Assembly (NCBI GenBank): GCA_947650285.1
Contig: CANTFL010000529.1
Span: 62,001 to 126,000, forward strand
Reading direction: 5' to 3'
DNA from: Hyaloperonospora brassicae
Taxonomy: Eukaryota > Oomycota > Peronosporomycetes > Peronosporales > Peronosporaceae
Length of the DNA stretch: 64,000 bases
Shown: positions 1-11,554 of the stretch, piece after piece
How positions within the stretch are numbered: the first letter of the stretch is position 1
Layout: each line of letters opens with the position of its first letter
Notes under the pieces: generated by a model
Told to the model about the DNA's origin: nothing
The model's input: only the letters and a program-made list of their open reading frames with translations
Databases searched by the model: none
Program-made: the position numbers and the translations under genes

Positions 1-527
1 GGCGACGTTGATCGACCAAAGCCAAAGGATTCTAGAGTTTTTTAATGACGTTTGGGATGCGTGTCGTATAACGTCAAATGAACGACTAATCATCGAGTAT
101 CTGTCTGAATCGACCATAGCGCTGAAGTTCTTGCGGGTCAGACTTCTTCATGTGTTTACCGTACTAGTACAATTCGGATCGAATGAATCCCCCACTCGTC
201 CATGCGCCTTTACGTGCCTCAGTGGAGCCAAAGTGTTCCACATCTACGTGTGCACTGTAGAACTCGTTGCTTCATTGGCTCGTGGTGTTTTGGTCCAACA
301 AAAGCACAAAGGCGGGGAATTAGAAATGGCTACAGTCTGCTCGATTCTACCAACAGAGCCTACTGGCGTACTTAAGCATCCTTCGAGATTAGAAACAAAG
401 CAGTATCAACGCCAACCCGCATCCAGTATACCACGTATAAGCACCAGAAAGCGCAACCTCAGACACACCATAAGCCACGCTCTACACTGAAATCCATCCG
501 TGCTCGCGTCTCGACCACTTGTCTCGA
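1..527. other. Left-edge sequence, unassigned
   Basis: An open frame runs through positions 8-490 but starts and ends without gene-like context, and its translation shows no domain I recognise. It probably contains the promoter and 5' leader of the DRE2 gene that begins at 528. Nothing else can be supported here. Confidence 0.4.
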
Positions 528-1584
528 ATGGCTCTGCACGGCGACATTGCGCTCTTGACGCGCGCGCAGGACACAGAGGCCGCAGTGCAGCAGCTCAAGC
601 GACAGCACCCGCAAGCGGCAAACGTGACGGCTCTGTCTGTAGCCACCGACTCGGACATTGCGCGCACGATCGCCAGCGCGTCGATCGCGACGCAGCAGAC
701 GTTTGACGCGGTCGTGTGCTATAACGACGCGATCGAGCAGCTAAGTACGGACTTAAGTGCGGTTTTGCCGCTCCTGAAGGCGGACGGTGTGCTGGAGCTG
801 CACGTGGCCAACGTGAGCGCAGACGACGACGAGAAGAAGAACGCGGTTTTGATGGCGCTGATGATTGGCGGCTTTGTCGACACGTCGTTTGGCTCGTCGG
901 CCGCCAGTCGTGTGGTGTACCCCGAGTTGGCCACGGCGGTCTGCTGCGTCGCTACGAAACAGTCGCTGGAGAGCGCTGTGATGCCACTGGAGAAGAAGGA
1001 GACGCTGCCGACGACGGAGGCGGCACGTGCGCCAGCGATCAGGAAGTGGACCGTGTTGGCCGATGATTTCGAGCACGACCAGGAGGACGATATGGTGGAC
1101 GAAGACACGTTGCTCGACGATACGGAGGAGGTGCTGCAAGCGGCGAAGGCCGAGTGCGGGGAGGTCGGAGGCACAAAGAAGCGCGCGTGCAAGAACTGCA
1201 CTTGCGGGTACGCAGTGTTTTTGCCGTGTTGTTTTTCTCGGGATCGAGGCGTCACGTGTGTGCTATGTGTCAAATGGACTGATGGCTTCTTGCAATTGTG
1301 TTTTCGTGTGTGTGCTGTATAGACTTAAAGATGGCGAAGACAAGCCAGTCATGTCGGAGAAGGATCTGAACCAGCTCGTGTCTGGATGTGGAAACGTACG
1401 ATTTGTCGTGGGTGCCTGTTTTTCGCTCCGGGGACGTGCGAGACTGAACGTGTTGTTGTGCGTGCAATAGTGCTTCAAGGGAGATGCTTTCCGATGCGGT
1501 AGCTGTCCGTTTCTGGGCAAGCCTGCGTTCAAACCCGGCATGGAGAAGGTCTTGCTGAACCTCGACGACGCAGACGATATATAA
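528..1584 (+). CDS. DRE2: Anamorsin/DRE2 (CIAPIN1), cytosolic Fe-S assembly factor
   Basis: Three exons: 528-1207, 1323-1395, 1471-1584 (288 aa). DRE2 passes electrons from the diflavin reductase Tah18/NDOR1 to the cytosolic iron-sulfur assembly machinery. The N-terminal ~150 residues are a degenerate methyltransferase-like domain, followed by an acidic linker. The C-terminal cluster domain is diagnostic: a first cysteine group around [11 protein letters not shown], then GCGNC-F after the second splice, then the twin CxxC region ending [16 protein letters not shown]. Both introns (115 and 75 bp) interrupt the cysteine-rich domain, and splicing restores it in frame. The ATG at 528 is chosen over an upstream TTG at 519. 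The stop lies 260 bp from the stop of the converging AMSH gene. Codon use is GC-rich like the other genes. High confidence in family; splice sites are inferred by eye. Confidence 0.93.
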
Positions 1585-1844
1585 GTCTTGACGATGTGAT
1601 CGAAGTGCCAGCTGACGACAGACTGAGCACTGATCGACGGAGGGACTGAAAGTATTGACAGAGTCTGACGCGAGGATGACCGGGTGGTAGTTGGGGTCGA
1701 TCGAGGACAGTAACAACGCACGGATACGACAGCTTGACAAGACTGCTTTCATTCGCACTTTTATATTCCTCTTTCACGTCTTGAACAGTCGAGGCGGCTA
1801 GTTACATGACGACACTCATCGCGCAGTTTTCCCGTCGGGTTCGC

Positions 1845-3966
1845 CTACCGCATATCAACCAATTGCGCTGTCACCTGCTCCATCCAACGGCACTCGAATG
1901 CGTCCGAGTAGATCTCAATCTGGCTCGGATGCGTGTGAAACCCCGTCAGGTTACACTTTTGGATCAGTCGCAACCCTTCTGGCTCTGTCAGCCGAAACAC
2001 TCCGACGCTGAGTCGATATCGCGCGAACCATTAGCACATCCATCTTTCTGCTCATATCAGCGCATATTTCAATTGACTACGTACTTCTTGTGGGGATCGC
2101 ACGGGGCAACAACAATTGCGATGGCCTAAAAGTTCGTTTAAACAGAGCGATTGTGGGCGCTTCGTATCATGCACAGCCAGCTCAGCAAGATGATCGGATG
2201 TACCTCAGGCAAAATCGACTGAAAGCCACACTGAGTGTGGACGTCAACCGACGACAAAAAGCAGCTCTGCTTCGGATGCGTCTGGTCGGAAGCAAGTTCA
2301 TAAATAGTGGGATCGGCGTGAATAACGCAACACAACACCAAATCCACACTCGAGCACGTCACAAGGCTTACATGAATCCAGCCGAGCGTAAGCAGCTCAT
2401 TACTGAAGCAGAAGTCATATAGATCCTCTTCGTTCGTCATCGTGCACATGTCCGACGATCCCTTGCCACGACATGCATAAGCGCAGGTCAGACACGAAAC
2501 GAATGACATTCAGCTTGGCATTCACACACTTCTTGTTTCGGGACAATCAGTGTCGTGATCACGAGTTTCTGATCGCGCTGAAGAGCACAGAGCAGTTAGT
2601 GACACTGGGCTGCATAGCTGTACCACTAAGCGCCTTACCAATATTCCGGCTAATATGCCACAGGTCTCGATCCCGTAGGGTGGCCGATTCGTATTCGGCG
2701 CAGCAAGCGATATGAACTGAGTGATGACTCCTGCTGGGATCTCCAGCGTGCGAATCTTTCCACTGCTCAGCCACGTTAGTGCATCCATGTTGTAGCCAAG
2801 ATACGATAACATGAACTCACCTGGTCAAGTTGGCGAGCGCTTCTTGTGAACGACGACGACTTAGTGGCGGTTCAAGACAATGAGAATGCTGACTCGCATC
2901 AGCCGTCATCCACGATGCCTTCCCAACAGAAGGGTACAGCACAGCATTTCTTTGTTCCTGCGATTAGCAGCACAGACTTAGTAAACTGCAACGCAACGAC
3001 GTGAGCCCATGACACAGCTACCACATGTCTCACCTTTTGACTCGACCCAAACAAGTAGTCCAACCGAGACGCGATCGAAGTCGGCGTCAATTCTTCCTTC
3101 TCTGCTGCTCCCGCTGCCTGCACTTTTGGCCGATCTGAGCTCTTCTTCACCAGACGCATTGCCTGCAGACGATTTTCCAGCGCAGCCATTGCTGACGTCT
3201 CTGCTGCAGAAGAAACAACCGTTTCCTCCTTTCTTTCTTCCATCAGTGAACGTTCGTACTCCAAGTACTCGAGCTCCTCTGCTTCCATGCCGTCAAGAAT
3301 CGCGTCAAACAGCTTCGATCCAGCCACTGCTTGCTAACAGCAGACCAAAGCAGACAGCTCATAGTAAGCAAAGTCAAAGACGTCCCACTCTGCTCCAAGA
3401 CGGACAACATACCGTTCGCACCCACGCACTCTCTTTGCCATATCGTGGCAGGTCGTAGTCCTGATGAGCAGTGATCACCTTGGAACAGAGTCTGCAATCG
3501 CACGCCCGCGTGTCACACAAAAACAAGAGAAGAAAAGCGTCAGTCTTGTGTGTGTCCAATAAACGTTCTATCTCTCTCTCTCAAGTCGGCGTGCCACGTA
3601 CTTGATAAACTTGGCCAGGAACACGTACCTACAGCAGTGCAGCAACAGAGCAATGGGTACACAAAGTCGATACAAAACAAAAACAATAACCGCCACGAGC
3701 CATACAAAAAAACACAATCGTCACGTAAGTTGCTGCATACTGTTGGTGTTTTAAACGCTCTAAAAAATAGAACCTCAATGGTCGGTAGCCATTTGCACCT
3801 ACGCGTTGTCCCACGCGCCTTCGGCAAAGTACGTCTCGGACTGACGATAGAGCTGACGTGCGAGTTGGTAGTACCGCTGGAGACGAAATTGCTGCAACAC
3901 GGGGTCCACGTGACAGAACGACGCCAAGCGCGCACGTCGCGCTTCCAGCCGCTCGCTGACGTCCAT
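1845..3966 (-). CDS. AMSH/STAMBP-type K63-linkage deubiquitinase
   Basis: Eleven minus-strand exons give 405 aa: 3966-3803, 3628-3598, 3478-3430, 3326-3034, 2957-2821, 2762-2639, 2577-2530, 2461-2372, 2281-2204, 2125-2085, 2007-1845; all phases agree. Residues 1-80 resemble the USP8-dimer/MIT-like helical region of AMSH. About 80-225 is charged and partly coiled-coil. Residues 230-405 form a JAMM (MPN+) metalloprotease domain: ETCGILAG with the catalytic Glu, GWIH spliced to THPKQ to make the HxH zinc ligands, then SSVD with the third ligand. The AMSH-specific second zinc site is also visible (CNLTGFHTHP near the C-terminus). Family knowledge: AMSH trims K63-linked ubiquitin from cargo on endosomes, working with ESCRT-0/III. 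The HxH motif is split exactly by an intron. Converges on DRE2; divergent from VMA21 with only 173 bp between starts. Confidence 0.92.
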
Positions 3967-4139
3967 CCTGCGGCCTGTTTTTTTCCTGTTTTTTACCTGT
4001 TTTTTTCGAATGGGCAAAGCCCAGTCGAACTTGTCACGGAACGAAACAGGAAAAAACCAAGAAAAACCTCTGTTTTTGCATACCAACCGCACAAAAAGCC
4101 CGAGCGCGTCTCAAACGGAACGTGCATACAAACACAAAG
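3967..4139. promoter_or_regulatory. Shared AMSH / VMA21 divergent promoter
   Basis: The two start codons (3966 on minus, 4140 on plus) lie 173 bp apart, so this stretch must hold both 5' leaders and promoters. It is rich in T/A homopolymer runs (for example around 3977-4015). No defined motif is claimed. Confidence 0.5.
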
Positions 4140-4737
4140 ATGTCCGGCCACCCCGCGAGCGTGTGTGGCTTGCAGCAGCGCAGTAGGGAGTGCGTGACGA
4201 TTCGAATCGGCGACGAAGATGCGACACGCCACTCACTCTCTTGTCATTGGATGTTGACGTACATCGCAGGAATCGTGCGCACAACCACATGGTGCTCAGG
4301 AAACTGGCGACGTTCTCGATGTTGATGGTCATCGTGCCTTTGAGCACGTTTTACAGTGTGCGCAGCTTCTTTACACCAGGTAATCAAGTGCAGTCAGTGG
4401 CTGTTCTCGAGAGTGCCTGAATTTTTATCGTAGATGTAGCGTAGCTGATAACGTGTGTGTGTGTGTATTTGTCTGTCTATCTGTAGGAGAGCCGGGAAGT
4501 CAGTACGCGGACGTCTGGAGGTTCGTTGGGTCTTGTGAAGCATTTGCTCGTTGTCGCTGTTGCCATTTCTGTTGTACGACGGTCTTTGTGCTGTTCTTCT
4601 GTTTCGGCAGCGGATGTACAGCAGTGCTTGCTGTCAACGTCGTCATTGGGCTCTACGTGCTGTCGGCGTGGAAAGAAGAGGACGAGAAACAAGTGGCCCC
4701 GCCCGTGGGCCGTTTTGCCACGAAGAAAGAGCAATAG
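4140..4737 (+). CDS. VMA21: VMA21-like V-ATPase assembly integral membrane protein
   Basis: Four exons: 4140-4189, 4270-4379, 4487-4520, 4611-4737 (106 aa). VMA21 is a small ER protein that helps assemble the V-ATPase V0 sector and escorts it to the Golgi. The translation has the family plan: short cytosolic N-terminus, first membrane span around MVLRKLATFSMLMVIVPLST, a short lumenal loop, second span VLAVNVVIGLYVLSAW, and a basic/acidic tail ending KKEQ. The 34-bp third exon joins in phase on both sides. The donor after exon 3 (GTTCGT) is off-consensus; the other donors are GTGCGT and GTAATC. The first exon is less certain: a start at 4289 within exon 2 would give a shorter protein that still keeps both spans. 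Confidence 0.8.
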
Positions 4738-7700
4738 GTGTATCTTGTCTACGGTCTTGTTGCTGCAGCGTTGGTGCGTGACAAGAGTGTCTTGGAGGCA
4801 TCGCTTTGCGGCATGACAGATCGCAACGTACACGCACGTTGTCTGCAGCCTGAGCTAACGTCGCTTAGCCCTTTGTTTTATTTCTCATCATGCCAGCCGT
4901 GATAGTGCTAGAGATGCCAAAAGGACAAGTCAGTCCCTTGCAGCAAGCAAGTTTAGCATGCGCTTGAATATGGTACAGTCTTTCAGTGCAAGAGCGTCAT
5001 GGACTGCTGCACACAGCAGACTGAAGTAACTCATACCGGTAAAGCATGCAAGAAAACGTCATGGCGGCGTTAGTGGAGTGATATTGCTAAGAGTAAAAGC
5101 TGCAGTGGCAAAAGTCACTCCCGCTACTTGTACATATAATGCGTAAAAGTGACAAATCGGCCATATGGCTGACAAGCAAGTGGCAAAAGGGCAATGGCCG
5201 GACCAGCTCTTGCTCCTAACGATTTCACTCCACCAACGTCACCCTAACTTTCGATTTCGCCTGCTGCCGACACCACTCTGTTGTCGTTACGTTGCGTTGG
5301 TCTGAGTCTGATGTATCTTTTGACCATCGATGTGAAGAAGAAACCAGGTCATGGCGGCTTGATGCAGCTTTGTGCCTTGATTTGCAAAATCTATTTTTTA
5401 CATTAGCGCGATATCAGTCTGAGCTAAGCAACGACAGTAGCGAAATCGTTTATTCGACCAGCACGACTATTCCTCGGCTTTGACAACGATATATAGCTCA
5501 CGACCCGGTAGAGTTTGAGCGTATACGACACTTGGATGCGAACCAAAGTGTTATCAGGTTGTACATCACCTAGCTATCTCCCAGTCTGCTCGGTATGGAA
5601 ATATAAAAGTGAATTTTCCGTGTTAAGATGACAATTCACGATTGTTGTTCACACCGCACAACTCAGTGCATCATCTCGAAACTTGCTCGTTCAACAGGTT
5701 CGGTCACTGCTTAGCCCGCAAAAGGCGTAGCGAAGTTGGTGTCACAAAGGTCAGCTGCGATAAGCGCACGTACCAACACGTGTCGAGGATAACAAGGGTG
5801 TAGCCTGAATCTCCATCCGGAATTAGCAGCGAGACAATCCACGTCGCACTGCTGACCTAGAGAAGCAAAAAGCGCTTTTGTGAGCGTGAACATTCGGTTG
5901 ACGAGGCAAGATGAAACATCATGATGCAACCTCATAACATCGAATTCGCGGTCATATCAAACATCGCGTGTCTTTGATGTCGACAGAAGTTTTCTGCGAT
6001 CTGTGCGGGACAGTTGCAGTAATTTTGAACGAGGTTCGTCGACAGCTGATCGCACTCATTCGGATTGGGGAACCTGAAGTCATATTACGATACTTTTTAC
6101 CTGCCTTTCCTGTCACGCATAGCCTCTATCAGGCACATTACATACTTCATTGAGCTTAGCATCTCTTCATCCCATGACAAGGAATCACCATCTCCCAAAT
6201 TGCATTGCATTCCTACAAAACCGAGCATAATCGATGCTCAGACCACTGTTTGGTCAGAACAAAAGCCCAGCTTTCGACACGTTGGCTTTTTAGTGATTAC
6301 GATGTTCAGCTTTTGACATCGGCCTGACGAAGTAATAGATGAGAGTCGTTCGATAAAGATGTTGGCACTTGTTCGATCTAAAGGTTAATAGTTGTTCGAA
6401 CATGACAGCGCAATCGGACTGTCTCATGTTCTACATAGAAATTGATACACCACGTGGGACGACTGTCACGAGAGACGAGCAGTGCGTGTACGTTGCATAG
6501 GGCCATTGCGTATCTCTGTTCGAGAGAGAGATAGCACTCTCTAGCACTGTAGTAAAAGGATTCTGACATTGATGTTTGTTATGCCTTTTCTACTCTTTAC
6601 TCTCCACCATTCCTGTCCATTCGATCTGCAAATCCCGCATATTGTGTCACACAATGTATGCACAATGCAATCACAGAGTCAATGGCCGCCATTCCCGTCG
6701 TCGTGCCGCGCGCTCTTGCGCGATCGCACTTAGCACGACACTCTCGTTTTCAACAATCTCCGCTGTCGCACAAAGGCTACGGAGATTGACGACGTTTTGC
6801 AGTGAGAGATAAAGGATCGACAGGAACACTAAGCTGAGCGACATTCGCGACGGTTTCAGCCATTTATTTACGTACGCGAGTGATGGTACGAAGGCAGCCG
6901 TGGCGCATGGCACAACAATCACGCCGTAGTATGTGCCGCAGAGTCTGTAGATGGTGTGTCGTTTGTCCAGTGACGGATCTGCTTCAGGCTGTGTGTCGGC
7001 ATTCCATTACGTCCAAGTAAATTAGCTGGGATGCATTTTGCGTCCCTCTAGCAAACGTACAGACATACCGGCACATCTGCTTGTCTGATGGTATGACTCT
7101 CTACATGTATAGTCATTGCTTGGATTGTAGTAGTCCAGTCACAAAAGTCGGTTCACACATGTTCACACATGCGCCATCCATGACGGCTTGTTGCGCCGCG
7201 TAACGGGTTGGTACATCAAAAAGCAATGAGCCAGCTCGAAGAAAGCTGTGCTGTTGTCAACGTCATTTGGTCGCACTTCAGTAGAGTGCGAACAACGCAT
7301 GATCGAGATACCAGCAACCTTGGCGGTAAGGCTTGCGTAACAGGGCATACCTGGCTACCTCAACGAGCAAACAAAAGGTTTGCACCTTTCATGTCCACGC
7401 TCGTCGAAGTGTGTACAAAATCTGTCACTTGCGCCGCGCATCATATTCCTCTTCGTATGATGTTGACGCCAGCTGACTGAACACATGTTGCTGCTCACGC
7501 CTTCGCCATCTGGATCAAACGTGTTGGCAATAACGGAGCCAAAAGGACGTCCGATAGCACTCTGTGTGTAGCCTTCATCCATGGCGCACGCTTCAGTACG
7601 AAACAAACGTGCATGTTTTATCGAGCGAGTCACCGCATTTCGAAGCTGCCGCGTCTTCATGCATTCGTCATCCCATTAGTCACGTGATACACGTGCCAGA

Positions 7701-8144
7701 CACAACCTCATCCATTGTGATGATACTCACTCATCAGCGCACTGAGCACGCGCTGCAACAATGATGCCTTGCACATCTCGTACAGTAATCGCCAGCTCAA
7801 TGCACAACGTAAGCCATCGCTCGATGCACACATGACCAGCGCGACTGAGGTGGGTGGCGTCTCCGACAAGCGACTCCTTTCTGCTGCGAGATGCCCGATA
7901 GCGTGAATAGATAGCACGGCCACATTCAACAAACGCTGAGTCCTTGACGCGCTATAGGTGTGCGTTTTCGCTGAGAGAAGCCGACTCGATGATAGGTGGT
8001 GTCGATGACAGTTGTTGACATGGCCAACAGTTGGCACCTTCCACCCATCGAGCAATAGCTAGACCCGATATTGCTTGACCACACAGCGCCGGCTTCCGTG
8101 TCTGCCTCACTTTACAATCCTCTGCTTCAAGCCACCGTATCGAC
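4738..8144. other. 3.4 kb intergenic region, unassigned
   Basis: No frame here looks like a maintained gene. Short open frames occur on both strands (for example minus 5935-5711, plus 6065-6316, minus 7660-7355), but none continues across plausible splice sites or shows a recognisable domain. Base composition is nearer 47% GC than the flanking genes. It is probably old, decayed mobile DNA, but I cannot name a family. Confidence 0.4.
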
Positions 8145-9296
8145 ATGAATGCCCGTGACGTGCCGCTTCCCGACCATGTTCCAGTTGGGGCCGTCATTGG
8201 CGTAGGAGGCAGCTACTGCAAAGCGCTGCGCGAGAACTACGGCGTTCGCTGTGCTGTAGGTGTAGCCGACCGAAAAGTGACACTGAAGGGGTCGAGGATC
8301 GGCATTGAGCGCGCAGTGGACGACCTCACGGGGTTGTTCGAGACATTTGCCTTCACGAAAGATCGGGTCTTTGACATCGTCGCAAGGGACGGGCCCGCGC
8401 GCTCATGGTCCTTCCACGAAGACCTCGAGGACTCCAGTAATGCACACGTCAAGGCCTATCCATATCGTCTGCAGCAGTCGGGACGGGCCGTGGAAACTGC
8501 GAGTCGAGATGACTCGTGGATCCAGGAGTTCCGTGCAGACGATACGGCGGGCGTTATGGCTTATTTGGTCGAGAAGCCGTCCGAGCTGCCGCCGACCATC
8601 AAAGTGGCATTCGGGAGAACGTGTTTTAAACTGCGGTCCATGCGGTGCAAGAGTGCGACCATTGCGTGGCCAGAGCTCCAGCGCCTGCGCAATTACGACG
8701 ACTTCTCGACGCGCTGGTCGAACTTCTGCACACGCACAGCCCCTGCGATGGCTGCGCTCATGGACGAGCTCGAAGAGTGGATGGAGACGGACGTGACGCC
8801 GCAGCACGTGATGCTGCTGCAGGTCGCACGGGCTGACAGACAGCTGTGCGAGGTGAAGTACCATCTCGTCGACGGTCAGTGGGCGCTGCACAGCGTCCAC
8901 CAGCGACGCCACGTGCGGGGGAGCTACGACGTCATTATGGACAATGACATTTCCTTTCGCGTGCGCGCGTCGACCCGCGCGAAGCTCTCGACGACTGACT
9001 GGACGGACTTTGAGCGCCATGTCGACCTCTCGCTGCCCGACACGGGCGACCTGTTTGCCACTGACGCCTCACTGCGCGACACGGCTCCAGTGGGAATGAG
9101 CATCAAGTCGTCGCAGCCGTTGGCGACGGTGCAAGTGGCTGTTCATGGCCTCCGGTTCAAGATCTCGTACGTCGACCAGCGCCAAGACGAGTTTCGGCTT
9201 GAGTGTCGCTTGCCAAAGGCTGAGCAACAGCTGCTGCACGCCAAGGACAGTGAAGCCCGCGCGCTGCTCGACAAGGTCTTGAAGATCCTGGCGTGA
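8145..9296 (+). CDS. KH-domain protein, oomycete hypothetical
   Basis: Single exon, 383 aa, no stop and strong codon bias. Residues about 11-60 (VPVGAVIGVGGSYCKALREN and following) match a type I KH RNA-binding fold: beta strand, then VIGxGG as the GxxG-like loop, a helix, and a VTLKGS-type strand followed by a helix. The remaining ~320 residues contain no domain I can name; they alternate predicted strands and helices and end with a helical segment. Likely a cytosolic or nuclear RNA-binding protein. The start at 8145 gives an N-terminus leading directly into the KH fold. Only 310 bp separates its stop from the PhoD-like gene on the same strand. Confidence 0.75.
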   Translation: MNARDVPLPDHVPVGAVIGVGGSYCKALRENYGVRCAVGVADRKVTLKGSRIGIERAVDDLTGLFETFAFTKDRVFDIVARDGPARSWSFHEDLEDSSNAHVKAYPYRLQQSGRAVETASRDDSWIQEFRADDTAGVMAYLVEKPSELPPTIKVAFGRTCFKLRSMRCKSATIAWPELQRLRNYDDFSTRWSNFCTRTAPAMAALMDELEEWMETDVTPQHVMLLQVARADRQLCEVKYHLVDGQWALHSVHQRRHVRGSYDVIMDNDISFRVRASTRAKLSTTDWTDFERHVDLSLPDTGDLFATDASLRDTAPVGMSIKSSQPLATVQVAVHGLRFKISYVDQRQDEFRLECRLPKAEQQLLHAKDSEARALLDKVLKILA

Positions 9297-9606
9297 GCTG
9301 CCGCGCGGTTGCGGTCCGCGTGGCGTGCGGGGAAAGCGGTCGCCGGGAGCTGTGCGACGTGACGTTGAGCGTCGCTCGATTGTGAACCAGTGGTCGAGTC
9401 TCCGATAAGTAATGTAGCCATATCGGAATTGCCAGGGAAGATCGTTTGTCTGTTCCGTGTCGGATTGCGTAGTTTCCTTTTTGTCGCGCGCGCTGGACGT
9501 TGCACTGACGTTCACTCTTCGTTGCCCTTCGACTCGAGTGACCGTCACTCTGCGCCCCGAGGTTTCCCTTTCGACCTTCACTCTCGCTTCCCACCCGCGC
9601 ATCGTC

Positions 9607-10129
9607 ATGTCGAGAAAGACCGCAGGGGCTGCTGTGGCCTTGGCGGCCGTGGCCGGCTTTGCGCGGTGCTCCGCAACGTCCACAGGCGCCGCGTTGACTG
9701 TGCTGGCCTCCCCCCGCGTCCAAGACCTCGCGCACCCGCTGCAGCGCGTGGCGTTTGGCTCGTGCAACGACCAGAGCTTTCCGCAGCCCCTGTGGCCCAC
9801 GATCGCAGCGCACAAGCCGGAGCTCTGGGTCTGGATGGGCGACAATGTGAGCCGACGAGCACGTTGGCGGCCGTGTCGCTGCTGATTGATTGGTGGACTG
9901 ACTGACGCGTTGCTCACTCGCCTGTCGTTTGACGTGCAGATTTACGCCGACATGAAGGAGATGGGTGAGCCCCGACGGTCGTTCTACACGCGGCCACGTG
10001 ACATGTTTGTTGAGGCGTCGCGGGAAGAACTCGTGCGCCGTTACAAGTGCGTCGCAGTCGCTCAGAGAGGGGGAACGCGTGTGCTGTCTCGGGCGTCTGA
10101 CAGAGACTGACGAGCTTTTTTTGTGTGTG

Positions 10130-10197
<68 letters not shown>

Positions 10198-11554
10198 GTC
10201 TTTGATCGCAGCAAACTCATGGCAAACGACGACTACGCAGCGTTCGTGAAGCAGACGCCCGTGATTGGCATTTGGGACGACCACGACTACGGCATCAACG
10301 ACGGCAGCAAGTTGTTCACGTACCGGGACGAGAGCCAAGAGGTGTTTTTGGATTTCATTGGCGAGCCAGAGGACTCTCCACGTCGTCGACAAAAGGTGTG
10401 TAGCTATTCGGCTGCTGCGCTGCTCGTACTCGAATTGTGACAGTGCTGTCGCGAGTGTCTGTAGGGCATTTACACGTCGTACACGATCGGATCGGGAGAA
10501 CAGACAGTCAAGTTCATCCTTGTTGACAACCGGTACGTACGGCAATAGCACAGAAATGACAGTGTTGTGGAGACGTGCGCTTGATGGACGCGTTTGTCTG
10601 GCAAAGGTACCACCGAGATGTGTACGGCACAAAGAACGGCACGCTCCTTGGAGAAGCACAGTGGGAGTGGCTTGGCAACGAACTCCGGACATCGACCGCG
10701 GCCTTCAATGTCATCGTTTCAGGAGTTCAGATTCTTCCGGGCGATCGCTATCCGATTGCTGAGTGTTGGGGCCGTTTCCCGAGCGAGCGCGAGCGGATGC
10801 TAAAGTTGCTCTTGGCCTCGAACGCAAAAGGCGTCATTCTTCTTAGGTGTGTGGCGAAGTCAATCACGTGTAGTCCGTTGCCGCGTGGATAACCATACCG
10901 TGTTATGTCTCTAGCGGCGACGTGCACTTTTCTGAGATCAACCAAGTTGTGTGCTCGAATGGGGCGAACAAGATCACGGAGGTCACCAGCTCTGGCATGA
11001 CGCATAGCTGGGTACGTGTTGATCCGACTTCATTTGCACCCACCATGTATCTTACATGTCTTTCGCATCGCTTTTGGCACGTCCGTGCGCAGATGGAGTT
11101 CCATGTACCATCGGTGAAGTATGTGATGGCTTTGCTGTTCACGTACGCAAACTTTTTGCTGCCGTGGGAGTATCGCTTGACGCAACAGTCGTTTTACGGC
11201 CATCTCAACTGGGGCTCTATCGATATCGATTGGGACCGCAAGCCACACCCAGTCGCGACGGTGCAAGTCCGTGGCGCAGATGACCAAGTGAAGCTTCAGC
11301 ACAGTTTCCAGTCAACACCTTTGGGCTCAGCTTCTCCCGAGCAAGATGCCATCGAATGCCAAGCATCACGCCCGGTTGCAAGCTGGCAGCGCTACATGTG
11401 GCACGGATTGTTCGTCGGAACGGCCGGTGCTTTTCTGCTTTCCGTCCCTTGTCTTCTTCTCGTGCTCGCATGGCTTTTGGTCAAAAAGGTTAAAACGACG
11501 ATTCGTGCCGCCGGTGTAGCGAAGAAACAAAGTGACAGCAAGAAGACTGTGTAA
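9607..11554 (+). CDS. PhoD-like metallophosphatase, membrane-anchored
   Basis: Seven exons: 9607-9846, 9940-10046, 10212-10395, 10465-10532, 10607-10846, 10915-11011, 11093-11554 (465 aa). The PhoD-like family comprises calcium/iron or related metal-dependent phosphatases and phosphodiesterases. Motifs seen: FGSCNDQ near residue 50, WMGDN spliced to IYAD (residues 76-84), WDDHDYG (137-143, metal ligands), and GDVH (281-284, metal-binding His). A hydrophobic N-terminus (residues 5-28) may be a signal peptide. A strong membrane span near 415-437 is followed by a lysine-rich tail, so the catalytic domain probably faces the lumen or outside. The second intron contains a (TGTC)n microsatellite. 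The last intron (11012-11092) is 81 bp and stays in frame if retained. Substrate unknown. Confidence 0.88.
10131..10197 (+). repeat. (TGTC)n microsatellite in PhoD-like intron
   Basis: About 16 uninterrupted TGTC units lie inside the second intron of the PhoD-like gene, close to its acceptor at 10211. Length variation here would not change the protein but could affect splicing. Confidence 0.97.

Noticed and set aside
1529..1777. Possible small minus-strand gene between DRE2 and AMSH
   Set aside because: It overlaps the DRE2 last exon and the AMSH 3' flank, with no domain and no splice support; most likely 3' UTR.
7355..8055. Possible copia-like pol fragment on the minus strand (AMDEGY..., GRPFGSV...)
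   Set aside because: Resemblance to the copia RT entry region is too weak and no catalytic motif follows.
9157..10692. 511-codon minus-strand open frame
   Set aside because: It is the antisense shadow of GC-rich KH and PhoD-like exons and includes the TGTC repeat as QTDR repeats; no domain.
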